Of a stretch of 53,965 bases of DNA, positions 43,832 to 52,897 are shown piece after piece. A program made the position numbers and the translations under genes. Numbering within the stretch: position 1 is the stretch's first letter; every line of letters begins with the position of its first letter. Origin of the DNA: an uncultured Synechococcales cyanobacterium (GTDB lineage Bacteria > Cyanobacteriota > Cyanobacteriia > Thermosynechococcales > Thermosynechococcaceae); contig CADCWO010000087.1 in assembly GCA_902806435.1 (NCBI GenBank), positions 7,308 to 61,272 on the forward strand. Reading direction: 5' to 3'. A model generated the notes under the pieces. The model was not told the DNA's origin. It made no database searches and saw only the letters and a program-made list of their open reading frames with translations.

Positions 43832-44269
43832 TTAGCCCAAATTCACTTTGAAGACCTTATTTTTCTCGGCTTCTGCTTTGGGCAAGGTCAGGTGGAGGAT
43901 ACCATCTTTATATTCGGCTTGTACCTTGTCGTTCTGTATTCTTACCGGTAAAGGAATCACCCGCTGGAATTTGCCATAGCGGAATTCTGAGCGAGTCAGC
44001 CCTTTTTCTTCTATTTTCTGCTCGGTTTTCCGTTCGCCACTGACAGATACAGCTTCTGCCATGACTTGCACATCAAGGTCTTTTGCCTCTATACCCGGAA
44101 CTTCCAACTTTAAGTCAATAGATTCTCGGCTTTCCTGCATTTCCGCTGCGGGTATAAAGCTGCCATTCACTCTACCTTGCGTACGGGGAGTCAGAGTATC
44201 AAAAAGTTGGTTCATTTCCCGTTGTAAGCCTTCGATTTCTCGGAATGGTTCCCAACGAATAAGTGCCAT
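43832..44269 (-). CDS. hspA: Small heat-shock protein, Hsp20/alpha-crystallin family
   Basis: The 145-residue protein begins MALIRWEPFREIEGLQREMNQLF, typical of cyanobacterial HspA/Hsp17, and has an alpha-crystallin domain (about residues 42-135, with LDVQVMAEAVSVSGERK and GILHLTLPKAEAEKNK) and a short C-terminal tail. It binds unfolding proteins and membranes under heat or oxidative stress. GAGGAG lies 9 bases before the ATG. No CIRCE element is visible in the upstream bases. It is followed by the DnaJ-like gene and preceded by a terminator at 44488-44514. Confidence 0.93.
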   Translation of the reverse strand: MALIRWEPFREIEGLQREMNQLFDTLTPRTQGRVNGSFIPAAEMQESRESIDLKLEVPGIEAKDLDVQVMAEAVSVSGERKTEQKIEEKGLTRSEFRYGKFQRVIPLPVRIQNDKVQAEYKDGILHLTLPKAEAEKNKVFKVNLG

Positions 44270-44487
44270 AATTTTCGTCTCCTCAAATCCTAAATCTTGG
44301 ACTAAGTAGGGTTAGTTGTAACTTGTGAATAGCGATGCTTTGTGAGTTGAGCTCACCATTCACTTCATTGCATTACACCTTAAGGCTATCAAGACCCTCA
44401 AATAAAAAGAGTTCGGTTCTTTGCCAATCTACGCTCCCAATTTCCGTACCCTGCCAGATTATCTGTGGCAGAAATAATTCAGTTAAT

Positions 44488-44514
44488 AAAAAAGGACACA
44501 ACTTAAGTGTGCCC
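44488..44514 (-). terminator. Intrinsic terminator downstream of dps
   Basis: On the minus strand, GGGCACA (44514-44508) and TGTGTCC (44500-44494) pair around CTTAAGT, then six Ts follow (44493-44488). It is about 108 bases after the Dps stop and upstream of hspA, so it separates the two genes. The rest of the 352-base gap (44270-44621) contains no other feature that I recognise. Confidence 0.75.
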
Positions 44515-44621
44515 TTTGCTGAAAGTCTTCAGTAGTTAAGATACTAAGCCTAAAATTTCAGCGTGAATCGCATCTAAAGTTCAGCAGTGATTAACGGAGT
44601 TCAGAAGCTGTAGGTACCAGG

Positions 44622-45170
44622 TCACTTCATTTCTACAGGAACCTTGAGGTCAGTCCCACCGGGCTGGTCTTGGTCCGGTTGAATAGTATCACCTTCAACG
44701 AAGGAACGCAGCATCCAGGCCATTTCTTCGTGCTGTTCCATTAGACCTGTCAAAAAGTCTGCTGTCCCTTCATCATGAAACTCCTCAGAGCACTGATCAA
44801 TGTGTTGGCGAAGATTACGGATCACCTGCTCATGATCATCGACTAAGCGCTCCACCATCCCAGTAGCTGTAGGAATATCACCCGACGGTTGCTCTTTGAT
44901 AGAAGCGTATTGCAGAAAGCCTGCCGCTGAGCCAACCGGATAGCCACCTAAGGTCCGGACGCGCTCAGCCATTGCATCAATATTGGCGGTTAGTGCTTGG
45001 TACTGCTCCTCAAAGATTTGATGCAATGAACGAAATTGCGGGCCAACTACATCCCAATGGTGTTTTTTCGTTTTAATAAGTAATAAATAGGCATCTGAAA
45101 GATCATGGTTTAACAACTCAACGACGCCTTGGCGCTGCTCTTCTGATAAACCGATATTTAACTTACGCAT
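44622..45170 (-). CDS. Dps-like ferritin
   Basis: The 182-residue protein starts at ATG 45170 (MRKLNIGLSEEQ), where GGAG lies 9 bases upstream; the GTG at 45185 overlaps that site. The family helices are present: KTKKHHWDVVGPQFRSLHQIFEEQY carries the ferroxidase His, Asp and Glu, and LVDDHEQVIRNLRQHIDQ and TADFLTGLMEQHEEMAWMLRSF follow. It forms a dodecameric shell that oxidises and stores iron and protects DNA from peroxide. The last 20 residues (DQDQPGGTDLKVP) are an extra acidic tail. A Mn-catalase or bacterioferritin alternative is unlikely. Confidence 0.92.
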   Translation of the reverse strand: MRKLNIGLSEEQRQGVVELLNHDLSDAYLLLIKTKKHHWDVVGPQFRSLHQIFEEQYQALTANIDAMAERVRTLGGYPVGSAAGFLQYASIKEQPSGDIPTATGMVERLVDDHEQVIRNLRQHIDQCSEEFHDEGTADFLTGLMEQHEEMAWMLRSFVEGDTIQPDQDQPGGTDLKVPVEMK

Positions 45171-45327
45171 TGTTTTATACTCCACAGTTTAAGCCTATGG
45201 TTATTGCAACAAATGTATACAAACTCAACATCAGTCGCAGGGGAGATTTGCGCTTTGTGGCGCTTTTTCTGTAAGAATCAGATCCAACGGCACTGTTCTA
45301 TCAACTACATCAAGAGGCGCAACGACA

Positions 45328-46581
45328 ATGGTAGAACCCGCAGCAAATTTGATGAAGTGGGTTAACACTTTATCCACCCGCCCTTCATTGGAAGCAGCAG
45401 TTGAGGAAGTAACGCAACGGGCACAACAACTGCTGGGGGGTCCTGCGGATTTGGGCCTAGTCTTTATTTCCTCAACCTTTACCAGTGAATACCCACGGTT
45501 GCTACCGCTGCTCAACGAGCGGCTGGCAATCCCACACTTGGTTGGCTGTGGTGGCGGTGGGGTAATCGGCACTAGTCTCCAAGACCAAACACAGGAAGTT
45601 GAAGGAGAACCTGCTTTATCCTTAACCTTAGCTCGCCTGCCAGGAGTGAAAATCCAAACCTTTGACCTGTCCATAGACGAGCTACCGGACTTGGACAGTC
45701 CTCCCGATGCTTGGATAGAGCTGATCGGGGTTTCCCCTGCTGATCAACCTCAGTTTATTTTGCTGGCGGATCCGATTCCTGCCAAAATCAACGACCTGCT
45801 AGAAGGATTAGATTTTGCCTATCCTGGCTCTGTAAAAGTGGGGGGACTAGCTAGTAATGGTTCGTCGCTGGCCAACAGTGGTTTGTTCTGTAACCAAAAA
45901 CTTTACCGGGAGGGGATTGTTGGTGTCGCCCTTAGTGGCAATATCGTTCTAGAAACCATTGTCGCGCAAGGATGCCGCCCGATTGGGGAACCTTATCGGA
46001 TCGCAGAGGCAGAGCGCAATATTGTGCTGAAGTTGCAACCAGATTCTCCTATTGGCTCTGGGACGTTATCCCCTGTTCAAACGCCCTTAGAGGTGCTGCA
46101 AGATCTCGTGCAAGATCTCAGTGAACAAGACCAAGCTTTAGCCCAGCATTCCTTGTTTGTTGGCGTTGTCCGCAACGAATTTAAACAAGATCTGGAGCAG
46201 GGCGACTTTCTGATTCGGAACTTGCTGGGAATTGATCCCAAAGTGGGGGCAATCGCGATTGGCGATCGTATCCGTCCCGGTCAACGGATTCAGTTTCATC
46301 TCCGGGATGCTCACACCTCTGCGGAGGATCTAGAAATGCTCTTGCAGCGGCATCAAAAAAGTTTGCAAGAAACATCCTCTGCCGGGGCCCTACTGTTTTC
46401 TTGTATGGGCCGAGGTCAAGGACTGTATGGTCACCCCGACTTTGACTCTCAGCTGTTTAACCGTTATCTTCGCGACATTCCCTTAAGTGGCTTTTTTTGC
46501 AATGGAGAAATTGGTCCGGTTGGGGGAGCAACTTGCTTGCATGGCTACACTTCTGCCTTTGGTATTTTTCGGCCAGTCTAG
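45328..46581 (+). CDS. FIST-domain sensory protein
   Basis: The 417-residue protein has an N-terminal FIST_N (about 35-230, VGCGGGGVIGTS) and a C-terminal FIST_C (about 240-395, SGFFCNGEIGPVGG, the usual ending). FIST proteins sense small ligands, perhaps amino acids, in signal transduction. It is a stand-alone FIST protein, without a kinase or chemotaxis domain. ATG 45328 is chosen; an in-frame ATG at 45352 would give MKWVNTLS. A short ORF and prk follow, so it could belong to one transcript with them. The ligand is unknown. Confidence 0.85.
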   Translation: MVEPAANLMKWVNTLSTRPSLEAAVEEVTQRAQQLLGGPADLGLVFISSTFTSEYPRLLPLLNERLAIPHLVGCGGGGVIGTSLQDQTQEVEGEPALSLTLARLPGVKIQTFDLSIDELPDLDSPPDAWIELIGVSPADQPQFILLADPIPAKINDLLEGLDFAYPGSVKVGGLASNGSSLANSGLFCNQKLYREGIVGVALSGNIVLETIVAQGCRPIGEPYRIAEAERNIVLKLQPDSPIGSGTLSPVQTPLEVLQDLVQDLSEQDQALAQHSLFVGVVRNEFKQDLEQGDFLIRNLLGIDPKVGAIAIGDRIRPGQRIQFHLRDAHTSAEDLEMLLQRHQKSLQETSSAGALLFSCMGRGQGLYGHPDFDSQLFNRYLRDIPLSGFFCNGEIGPVGGATCLHGYTSAFGIFRPV

Positions 46582-46599
46582 AATTCAACTCGGCTGGAA

Positions 46600-46854
46600 G
46601 TGAAACTTGAATTAATCAGAGAGCTGTCTCGGCGCCAGAACTCTCTAGAATTTTTGATCAGCTTGGCCAATGGCCTAGTAATATCAATAAGAGAGTATGA
46701 AGACGTTCTTGGCGTCTCATGGATTTGGTTTAAAGATTTTGAACTGGCTCAATCTTCCTTAGGGAGAATTAACAGTTGGGAATTTACCTTCCAGAAATTG
46801 CCAGAAGTCCCAATACTTAATAATCTTAAGTTTGGGGAAGTGCTATTGCCCTAA
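46600..46854 (+). CDS. Small hypothetical protein, 84 residues
   Basis: It is encoded 18 bases downstream of the FIST gene, from the GTG at 46600 (MKLELIRELSRRQNSLEFLISL). There is a weak GGAAG-like site 5 bases upstream. It has a hydrophobic N-terminal helix-like segment, an aromatic-rich centre (VSWIWFKDFELAQSS) and no recognised domain. The close spacing suggests that it is cotranscribed with the FIST gene. It could be a small partner or a chance ORF. Confidence 0.45.
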   Translation: MKLELIRELSRRQNSLEFLISLANGLVISIREYEDVLGVSWIWFKDFELAQSSLGRINSWEFTFQKLPEVPILNNLKFGEVLLP

Positions 46855-46989
46855 CCGTAGCGACTGATTTACCCAAGGGTTCAGATGATGGTATCGACGT
46901 CAGGAGTGCCAGCTATCGAGCCACTTTAATCCGGGTGTTAGCCCGGAGGTCATTTACTGTAAAGACAATAACAAGAGGGAAGCGTAGAT

Positions 46990-48003
46990 ATGATCAGTAA
47001 GCCGGACCATGTGGTTCTGATTGGCGTCGCCGGGGACTCCGGATGTGGTAAGTCCACATTCTTGCGGCGTTTAGCCGATCTATTTGGAGAAGAGTTAATG
47101 ACAGTCATTTGTTTGGATGACTATCATAGCTTAGACCGCAAGCAGCGCAAAGAACAAAAGGTTACTGCCCTTAACCCTAAGGCAAACAACTTTGACCTGA
47201 TGTACGAGCAAATCAAGGCGCTGAAACATGGTCAGGCAGTTGACAAGCCAATCTATAACCACGAAACGGGTCTGCTTGATCCGCCTGAACGGATCGAACC
47301 CAATCATATTATTGTGATTGAAGGTCTGCATCCCCTCTATGACGAGCGTGTGCGGTCTTTGCTCGACTTCAGTGTCTATCTTGATCTAAGTGATGAGGTC
47401 AAGATCGCTTGGAAGGTCCAGCGAGACATGGCAGAGCGGGGGCACAGCTATGAAGACGTGATGGCCTCAATCAATTCTCGTCGACCAGATTTTAATGCAT
47501 ACATTGATCCACAGAAGCAGCACGCCGATGTCGTGATTGAGATTTTGCCAACGAATCTGATTAAAGATGATCAGGAACGTAAGGTCTTACGCGTGCGGAT
47601 GATCCAGCGGGATAGCGTCGAGGGCTTTGAGCCAGTCTACTTGTTTGATGAGGGTTCAACGATTAACTGGACGCCCTGTGGCCGCAAGCTTACTTGTTCC
47701 TATCCTGGCATTAAGATGTTCTATGGTCCCGACGAGTATTACGGTCATAGCGCTTCCGTCCTGGAAGTAGATGGTCAATTTGATCGGCTCGAAGAAGTCA
47801 TCTACATTGAGAGCCACCTGAGTAAAACCTCAACTAGGTTTCACGGTGAAATGACGGAACTATTACTCCAGCACCGCGATTACCCCGGCTCTAACAATGG
47901 AACAGGTCTATTCCAAGTTTTGACGGGTTTGAAGATGCGGGCAACCTATGAGCGTCTTACCGCTAGCAAAACTTCACTCAATAGCCGTGTGGCTGCGGTA
48001 TAA
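46990..48003 (+). CDS. prk: Phosphoribulokinase
   Basis: It phosphorylates ribulose 5-phosphate to ribulose 1,5-bisphosphate, the substrate of Rubisco. The 337-residue protein has the P-loop GDSGCGKST (residues 16-24) and the regulatory Cys pair C19 and C41 (TVICLDDYHS), then SRRPDFNAYIDPQKQHAD, and a C-terminal Cys pair in WTPCGRKLTCSYPG. The last pair takes part in the GAPDH/CP12 inhibitory complex of cyanobacteria. ATG 46990 has GAGGG about 11 bases upstream. CP12 and GAPDH are not in this window. It is followed by an inverted repeat at 48067-48115. Confidence 0.97.
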   Translation: MISKPDHVVLIGVAGDSGCGKSTFLRRLADLFGEELMTVICLDDYHSLDRKQRKEQKVTALNPKANNFDLMYEQIKALKHGQAVDKPIYNHETGLLDPPERIEPNHIIVIEGLHPLYDERVRSLLDFSVYLDLSDEVKIAWKVQRDMAERGHSYEDVMASINSRRPDFNAYIDPQKQHADVVIEILPTNLIKDDQERKVLRVRMIQRDSVEGFEPVYLFDEGSTINWTPCGRKLTCSYPGIKMFYGPDEYYGHSASVLEVDGQFDRLEEVIYIESHLSKTSTRFHGEMTELLLQHRDYPGSNNGTGLFQVLTGLKMRATYERLTASKTSLNSRVAAV

Positions 48004-48066
48004 GACAACCATACTGGTACCAGGCCGGACTTAGCGATCGCTGATGCGAAGCCGGTTAACTTCTAA

Positions 48067-48115
48067 TGAGCACCCTTGGCCTCAGTTCGTGCTGTTTCAG
48101 GTCAATGGGTGCTCA
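48067..48115 (+). repeat. Inverted repeat after prk
   Basis: TGAGCACCC (48067-48075) pairs perfectly with GGGTGCTCA (48107-48115), with a 31-base interior. No T-tract follows, so it resembles the cpc hairpins rather than a plain terminator. It is probably the 3' boundary or a stabiliser of the prk message. Confidence 0.5.
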
Positions 48116-48712
48116 AGGTTTATTGAGCGGAGGTAAACTTCATGATTGTTCCCGAGCCGTTGAGTGATGGAAGTATAGCAATAACGACAAATAGTTAGCT
48201 ACACACAATATCCAGAACGTACCTTTACCCAGCCGTAACCCACATCTTCTCTCATATAGGTTGATACAGGAGGACGAGTAATTTCTCTAGTATCGTAAGG
48301 GAGGTTTATATAGAGACCGGAACTGCAATACCCTCGGATCAGATCGACGGACGGTAGGTTGGGAGCAACAAGCTCCTTTAGCTTTAGCTGCTACCCTACA
48401 TGACAGTTCATGCCGTGGGTAGATGACCTTACATCAAACAGGCTAAAGGCAAAGCCGTATTGCAGAGGCGGTGCTTTTGAGTAATCGGTTCTAGCCAGTC
48501 ATCTATGCAGCAAAAGGCAGCGATCATAAACTCTTCAAGAAAACATGACTCCTAGCTTGGTCACGTAAGATTTCTTTCACTCTTGGTATCGAGGATGAGC
48601 TTTTTATTCGGAAATGCTTAGTTTCACACCGCATAACTATTAAGGTATAGTTGCAAGCTCAAAAAGACGACTAAATGGGGAGAGAGGATAGAGCTAGAAC
48701 TGGGTGCACTAC
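48116..48712. other. Gene-poor gap with a possible structured stretch
   Basis: I see no gene here. Around 48355-48400, GTAGGTTGGGAGC and GCTGCTACCCTAC are partly complementary with inner AGCTCC/GGAGC-like pairs, which could be an RNA or an operator. No promoter or T-tract is clear. Confidence 0.25.
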
Positions 48713-49181
48713 TGTCTGAAAACTAGACAATCAGTCTATAAAATCCCGTAACATAGGTGCTTAACTGAAACTTAATGGCAGAAGCTCAGCCCCTTGTATC
48801 CAAGAAAGCTGTCGCTAACAGACCTGCGAACGGCCACCGACCACTCATCAATGGAATCCTGTGATGCAGTGCACTGGCGCACCGTGGGATGACTTGCCTG
48901 AGAGGTGTGGGCCGTAAGAAACAGTCTTGAGCCGCTTAGTCAAAGCACTGACCCCATCATCCCGAAGCATAAGAACGTTAAGCGAAAACCTCTTTCAATC
49001 AGGGAGTGTACCGAGAGCCTAATTGCATTGAGCGACTGATTAATCAGCTCAAGCAAGCGCGGCATGCTTTGCTACCAGCCATGAAAATCGAGCGCAAAGC
49101 TATTTGGAAATGGTTACAATTGCTGCCATCTTGGTTTAGTTGAACTGAGCTAGCTTACACCACCACTAGACTTTGCAGATA
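48713..49181 (+). mobile_element. Decayed, internally deleted IS5-like element, copy 2
   Basis: The right end TTTGCAGATA (49172-49181) is the same as in copy 1; a degenerate left end may lie at 48713 (TGTCTGAAAACTAGAC). A reading at about 48830 gives RPANGHRPLINGIL, then a one-base deletion after CTGTG breaks the frame; restoring it gives MQCTGAPWDDLPERCGP, the N-terminal region of IS5-type transposases. The C-terminal part is at 49030-49140 (CIERLINQLKQARHA, and in another frame FATSHENRAQSYLEMVTIAA). The central DDE region is missing. The last 46 bases match copy 1 at 40 of 46 positions. It is inactive. Confidence 0.75.
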
Positions 49182-49215
49182 CACCCTAGCAAATTTACAC
49201 CGTCCAGATATTAAC

Positions 49216-49254
49216 ACTGATCCTATCCACTTCGAAAAGATGGATAGGATCAGT
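49216..49254. repeat. Perfect 14-bp hairpin
   Basis: ACTGATCCTATCCA (49216-49229) and TGGATAGGATCAGT (49241-49254) are perfect inverted repeats around an 11-base loop (CTTCGAAAAGA). No T-tract follows on either side. It starts 35 bases after the IS remnant and lies in a gene-free stretch upstream of the gene at 49539. It could be an operator, a mobile-element end or a hairpin of an RNA. Confidence 0.7.
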
Positions 49255-49538
49255 AATTACACTGAAGTGAATTTACGGGAACCTGGCTTAGGATGCAGAT
49301 GTTTCGGTCCTAACCCTACTCTTAACACAGTACTAAGGTTGGGATGAAGCCAGAGCTTTCACAATAACTACAACAGGTTCTTAATTGCCTTTCAGCGCTT
49401 GAGAACCAAGGCTCTCTAAGATTAGCCATACCTACAGCATATAAACGGAGAAAAATTTTCGGATTGAATGCTCTGGTATTTAAGGCTTAGATTGCCGTAA
49501 AAAATCTCGCCTACTAATTACCCTTACAGGAGTAAGCA

Positions 49539-49928
49539 ATGAAAACATTTACTGAATCACCACCGTTGACGCTACCTCCCACTTTGGCAGCAGCAACAAT
49601 TCCCGGTAGTGATACCAGTTTGTTAATCACCATTGGGGCAATTGCTGGAGTTGCCGGTAGTGCACTTGGTACTGCTGCTGCTGTCGGCCTAGCAGTTGTC
49701 CCAGTTCTGCAGAAAAAATTTCCTAAACAGATGCAAGAAACACAACTTGATGATTACGCAGAAAAACTTTTTGGCTTGATTGCTAGTGTTAATCCTCTGT
49801 TGCAGCAGCTTTCGGCTGAGCATCAAGACAAGATTAAAACCGAGCTCAAAGATCCGCGCCAAGCCAAAGATCTCATCTTTTCCAAACCAGAAGATGTGGT
49901 CAAGAAGCTAGTGGAGCAAGGAGTTTAG
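49539..49928 (+). CDS. Gly/Ala-rich small membrane protein of unknown function
   Basis: The 129-residue protein has a Thr/Pro-rich N-terminus (MKTFTESPPLTLPPTLAAATIPG), a Gly/Ala-rich hydrophobic stretch at about residues 27-57 (LLITIGAIAGVAGSALGTAA), long enough for one or two tight spans, and a charged helical C-terminus (PLLQQLSAEHQDKIKTELKD). An AGGAG site precedes the ATG. It begins a set of genes that ends at 53411; the next gene starts 11 bases after it, so they are translationally close. A holin-like or toxin-like membrane role is possible, but no family is recognised. Confidence 0.7.
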   Translation: MKTFTESPPLTLPPTLAAATIPGSDTSLLITIGAIAGVAGSALGTAAAVGLAVVPVLQKKFPKQMQETQLDDYAEKLFGLIASVNPLLQQLSAEHQDKIKTELKDPRQAKDLIFSKPEDVVKKLVEQGV

Positions 49929-49939
49929 ATATTTCCGCT

Positions 49940-50620
49940 ATGGATCAACAAACGTTATACCAACAGTATTTGCTCCAGTATCGCCTGGCGATTGCTCAGG
50001 GCATGAGCAAGGTACTAGAAAGCTGGGAAGACAACCCAGCTCCCCGCTCTGACGCTAAAGTTGATACCCTCTATCGGGAGCTGGCGGGTTTGCCGCCGCG
50101 CCCACCAGAAGCACTACCTTACGTCAACTTGTTCCCCGGCATCACGGCTTCCACCACCGTGGCAGCCGTAAGTAAAGTTGTCTTTAGGATGTCCCTAAGG
50201 CCGGCTGGCCACCTGCTTGAAGGCCAAGTGACGTTACTGGATGGGCAAGGTAAGCCAGTATTAAGCGCCATTGCCACCAGTGGGGCAGTAGGCTACCAAA
50301 CCTCTGGGGAATTCTGGTCGCCAGGAGCTGGTCCTTTGCCACCTCTGAAAGGACTCCAAGTCAGCACCCAGGCTTACTGGTGTCCAGAGTTAAAAGGCGT
50401 AAATGGGTATTGGTTTGACATCCTGCCCTGGACATTACAGGGACCTGGCGGTGTTACTCGCGCCGCTTTTGGGCTCCATTTCGATAGTAATGTGCCCGGC
50501 AGTAGTGGCTGCATTGTCCTAAGAGATGCAGCCACGTTTGAGGAAAAATTTGTGCCCTACCTCAAGGAAGCCAACTGTCAGGGAATTCCAGCCTTACCGC
50601 TGGAAGTGATTTACACCTGA
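49940..50620 (+). CDS. YkuD-like L,D-transpeptidase-fold protein, divergent
   Basis: The 226-residue protein has a helical N-terminus (1-60) and a beta-rich C-terminal domain with H180 in FGLHFDSN and C191 in GSSGCIVL. This His-x10-Cys layout with SSGC resembles the catalytic region of YkuD/L,D-transpeptidases and the related Tlde1-like proteins. WFDILPW (158-164) and QVTLLDGQGKPVL also fit a beta-sandwich. There is no signal peptide, so export would need a partner. It lies 11 bases after the small membrane protein gene and about 185 bases before the large Ig/propeller gene. The enzymatic activity is an inference; the exact motif differs from the canonical SHGC. Confidence 0.6.
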   Translation: MDQQTLYQQYLLQYRLAIAQGMSKVLESWEDNPAPRSDAKVDTLYRELAGLPPRPPEALPYVNLFPGITASTTVAAVSKVVFRMSLRPAGHLLEGQVTLLDGQGKPVLSAIATSGAVGYQTSGEFWSPGAGPLPPLKGLQVSTQAYWCPELKGVNGYWFDILPWTLQGPGGVTRAAFGLHFDSNVPGSSGCIVLRDAATFEEKFVPYLKEANCQGIPALPLEVIYT

Positions 50621-50804
50621 TCGATTAGCTCACCAGTCTTTTGCCAGATAGGCCCGCAACGCTTGCGTACTTAGTAGTGCGGGGCCAGGCTGGCTTGCTC
50701 AAGCCAATTCAAGCCTGGTAGCCAAGGGCAATTCTGCCTGTATGCAAGCTGAACCATTGATTTTGCAAATACAACCAAAACTTAGTTTATTCGGGGGGTT
50801 ATTT

Positions 50805-52853
50805 ATGGTTGCACCTGTTGTTTCAATTACAAAACCTACCAACGGCAGTACATTTACCGCTGGTGGAGAAATTTATATGCTTGCCCAAGCATCCGATAGT
50901 GATGGTTCTATTACCAAAGTAGAGTTTTTTGCTGGAACAAAGTTCCTTCAGACAGAGAACACTGCGCCCTATGAATGTAGATGGAGTAGTGTTCCAGCAG
51001 GCAACTATACCCTGACTGCCAAAGCGACAGATAATAGCGGCGTGGTAACCACGTCTGCACCTATACAGATAACTGTTCAGACTAATACTTGGAAAGACAC
51101 CGTTCTTAATGCCGATGGTACGCTCAACCGGATAGAGTACAGCCGCGTTGCTAAAGAAGCTGACTTAAATTATAAATTTGGTCCAGCTTGGAGTTTCTTT
51201 CATCCTACTGACCCAGGTAACTTTTCTACTATCTGGGGCCGTACTCGGAGCGATGACTGGCTACTGTACAAAATCGACCATCCACCCCTGAAAGGTGAAG
51301 CCTCTTATGGTGACTACGGGCCTTGGTTTGCCAATGCCGGTAACCTCTGCTATCGGCCTAATACTGACCCTGACCCAGGTATGATCCGGGCAGCAGCTTT
51401 TGCTGATTATCACTATGCTCAGGGGAGCGATCCTAATCATTGGAGAGCTTTTCACCTGAAACCTTTCTGGGTGCCAGAACGGGCAGATGGCTACGTCCGC
51501 AACCCTGACCCTTGTGTGCAGGACACCGACTGGCTTACTGCCTCTGGAGGTACTGCTCCTTCTGAGATTGTGGCAATTGACCGGGCGAAAGTAAAGTGGG
51601 CCATTGGCGCCGTTGTCGTGTTTTCTAACGGTTTAATTGGAATCACTGGCACAGGCAATGATCGCATCTATTTTCCGTTCATCAAGCTAGGCAGTGGTAA
51701 AGTCCCCACAAATGTTGCTGTCTCGCCGAATAACGAATTTGCTTTTGTTACCGTCTGGGACACGGTGAACTATAAAGGACAACTAGCGGTGATCGCCCTT
51801 AAAGGGGAGGAAAAACATCCAGACGGTAGCCAGAAAATGCCTATGTATAAGTACTTCGGGTTACCTAGCAACGCAAATGGTACCGGCCTTGATCTGAAGC
51901 TTTTAGGTTATGTAGACCTGCCTTTCGCCACGCCATCATCTCTATCTGTAGGCTTTGACGTCAGCCGTTGGGACATAGATCGAATGTACTTCTGGGCTAC
52001 AGGAACCAAGGAACCAAACGATCTTTCAACCCAAGCTGTGCGCGATAAGTTTGCTCAAGGTATAGACAGCTATCATCAAGTAGCGGCGTCGGGCTACGTC
52101 GCCGTGGCGTCCCGCACCGAGGGTAAAGTCGCATTGGTAGACCTCCAGCCATTGCTTCAGTACTATCGCAAGATGTACTTGACTACGCAAAGTAACTACG
52201 ATGCGACGAAAGTTATGGGTAAGGGGGACAATCAATGGCCATACTCCTTTACCTATCGCCCTGAGCAGAAGCCTAAACTCGCGTTCGTCCTAGATATTCC
52301 CCAGCCAACCTGTCTACTATCTGGGTTCCCTCGTAGTTCCGGGACGACAAGCTGGTATGGAGATGACAGCTTTAGAAGCAAGCTATACGTTGGCACACTT
52401 GCGGGTGAGCTGCGGGTGTATGACGTTAACAATTTGATGACGACATCAGCCCCAACAACTCCCACATTAGTCAAAACAGTTGCTATTGGTAAAAATCCTA
52501 CTCATATCACTACAGGACGGCAGAATCACACCGTCAATGACATCTGGGTTACCTGCCGAGGCGATCGCAAAATCGTACTGATGAAACCGGATGGCACCAT
52601 TGAAAAGACACTGCAAGACAGCCGCATAAAGGATCCGGTATCAGTTGCTAGATCCAAGGGGCATGGTCCCAACCTCGTCAGCGTCTGCGACTTAGCGGGT
52701 AGTGTCCATAACTACCAAGTAAGCGCCTATAACTGCTGGGGTTTCAAACCTTGGGGTGAACTTGGATCCGATGGCAAGGCTAACTTCGAATATAACAAAA
52801 GTGCCGCTGTTCTGGGTAAGCCTTTTGCTTTCTCTGTAGCGGAAGTGACCTGA
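50805..52853 (+). CDS. Ig-like plus propeller-like repeat protein
   Basis: The protein has 682 residues from ATG 50805 (MVAPVVSITKPTNG), which has GGGGGG about 6 bases upstream; an ATG at 50742 would extend it by 21 but has no ribosome-binding site. An Ig-like domain (about 3-92, ITKPTNGSTFTAGGEIYML, YTLTAKATDNSG) precedes a long region with propeller-like blades, for example VAVSPNNEFAFVTVWD, SGYVAVASRTEGKVALVDLQ and KLYVGTLAGELRVYDVNN. No signal peptide is visible. Ig and propeller domains usually bind ligands outside the cell. It follows the YkuD-like gene on the same strand; its role is unknown. Confidence 0.7.
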   Translation: MVAPVVSITKPTNGSTFTAGGEIYMLAQASDSDGSITKVEFFAGTKFLQTENTAPYECRWSSVPAGNYTLTAKATDNSGVVTTSAPIQITVQTNTWKDTVLNADGTLNRIEYSRVAKEADLNYKFGPAWSFFHPTDPGNFSTIWGRTRSDDWLLYKIDHPPLKGEASYGDYGPWFANAGNLCYRPNTDPDPGMIRAAAFADYHYAQGSDPNHWRAFHLKPFWVPERADGYVRNPDPCVQDTDWLTASGGTAPSEIVAIDRAKVKWAIGAVVVFSNGLIGITGTGNDRIYFPFIKLGSGKVPTNVAVSPNNEFAFVTVWDTVNYKGQLAVIALKGEEKHPDGSQKMPMYKYFGLPSNANGTGLDLKLLGYVDLPFATPSSLSVGFDVSRWDIDRMYFWATGTKEPNDLSTQAVRDKFAQGIDSYHQVAASGYVAVASRTEGKVALVDLQPLLQYYRKMYLTTQSNYDATKVMGKGDNQWPYSFTYRPEQKPKLAFVLDIPQPTCLLSGFPRSSGTTSWYGDDSFRSKLYVGTLAGELRVYDVNNLMTTSAPTTPTLVKTVAIGKNPTHITTGRQNHTVNDIWVTCRGDRKIVLMKPDGTIEKTLQDSRIKDPVSVARSKGHGPNLVSVCDLAGSVHNYQVSAYNCWGFKPWGELGSDGKANFEYNKSAAVLGKPFAFSVAEVT

Positions 52854-52897
52854 GGCGATGGTTTAAAGACCGGCCAAAGGCCATCCCACTCACCAAG

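Noticed and set aside
45231-45674. Minus-strand reading of 147 codons overlapping the FIST gene
   Set aside because: It is antisense to the conserved FIST_N domain and is a shadow.
48116-48712. CRISPR array or tRNA in the gene-poor stretch
   Set aside because: There are no regularly spaced repeats, and no cloverleaf with a T-arm GGTTCRA motif could be found.
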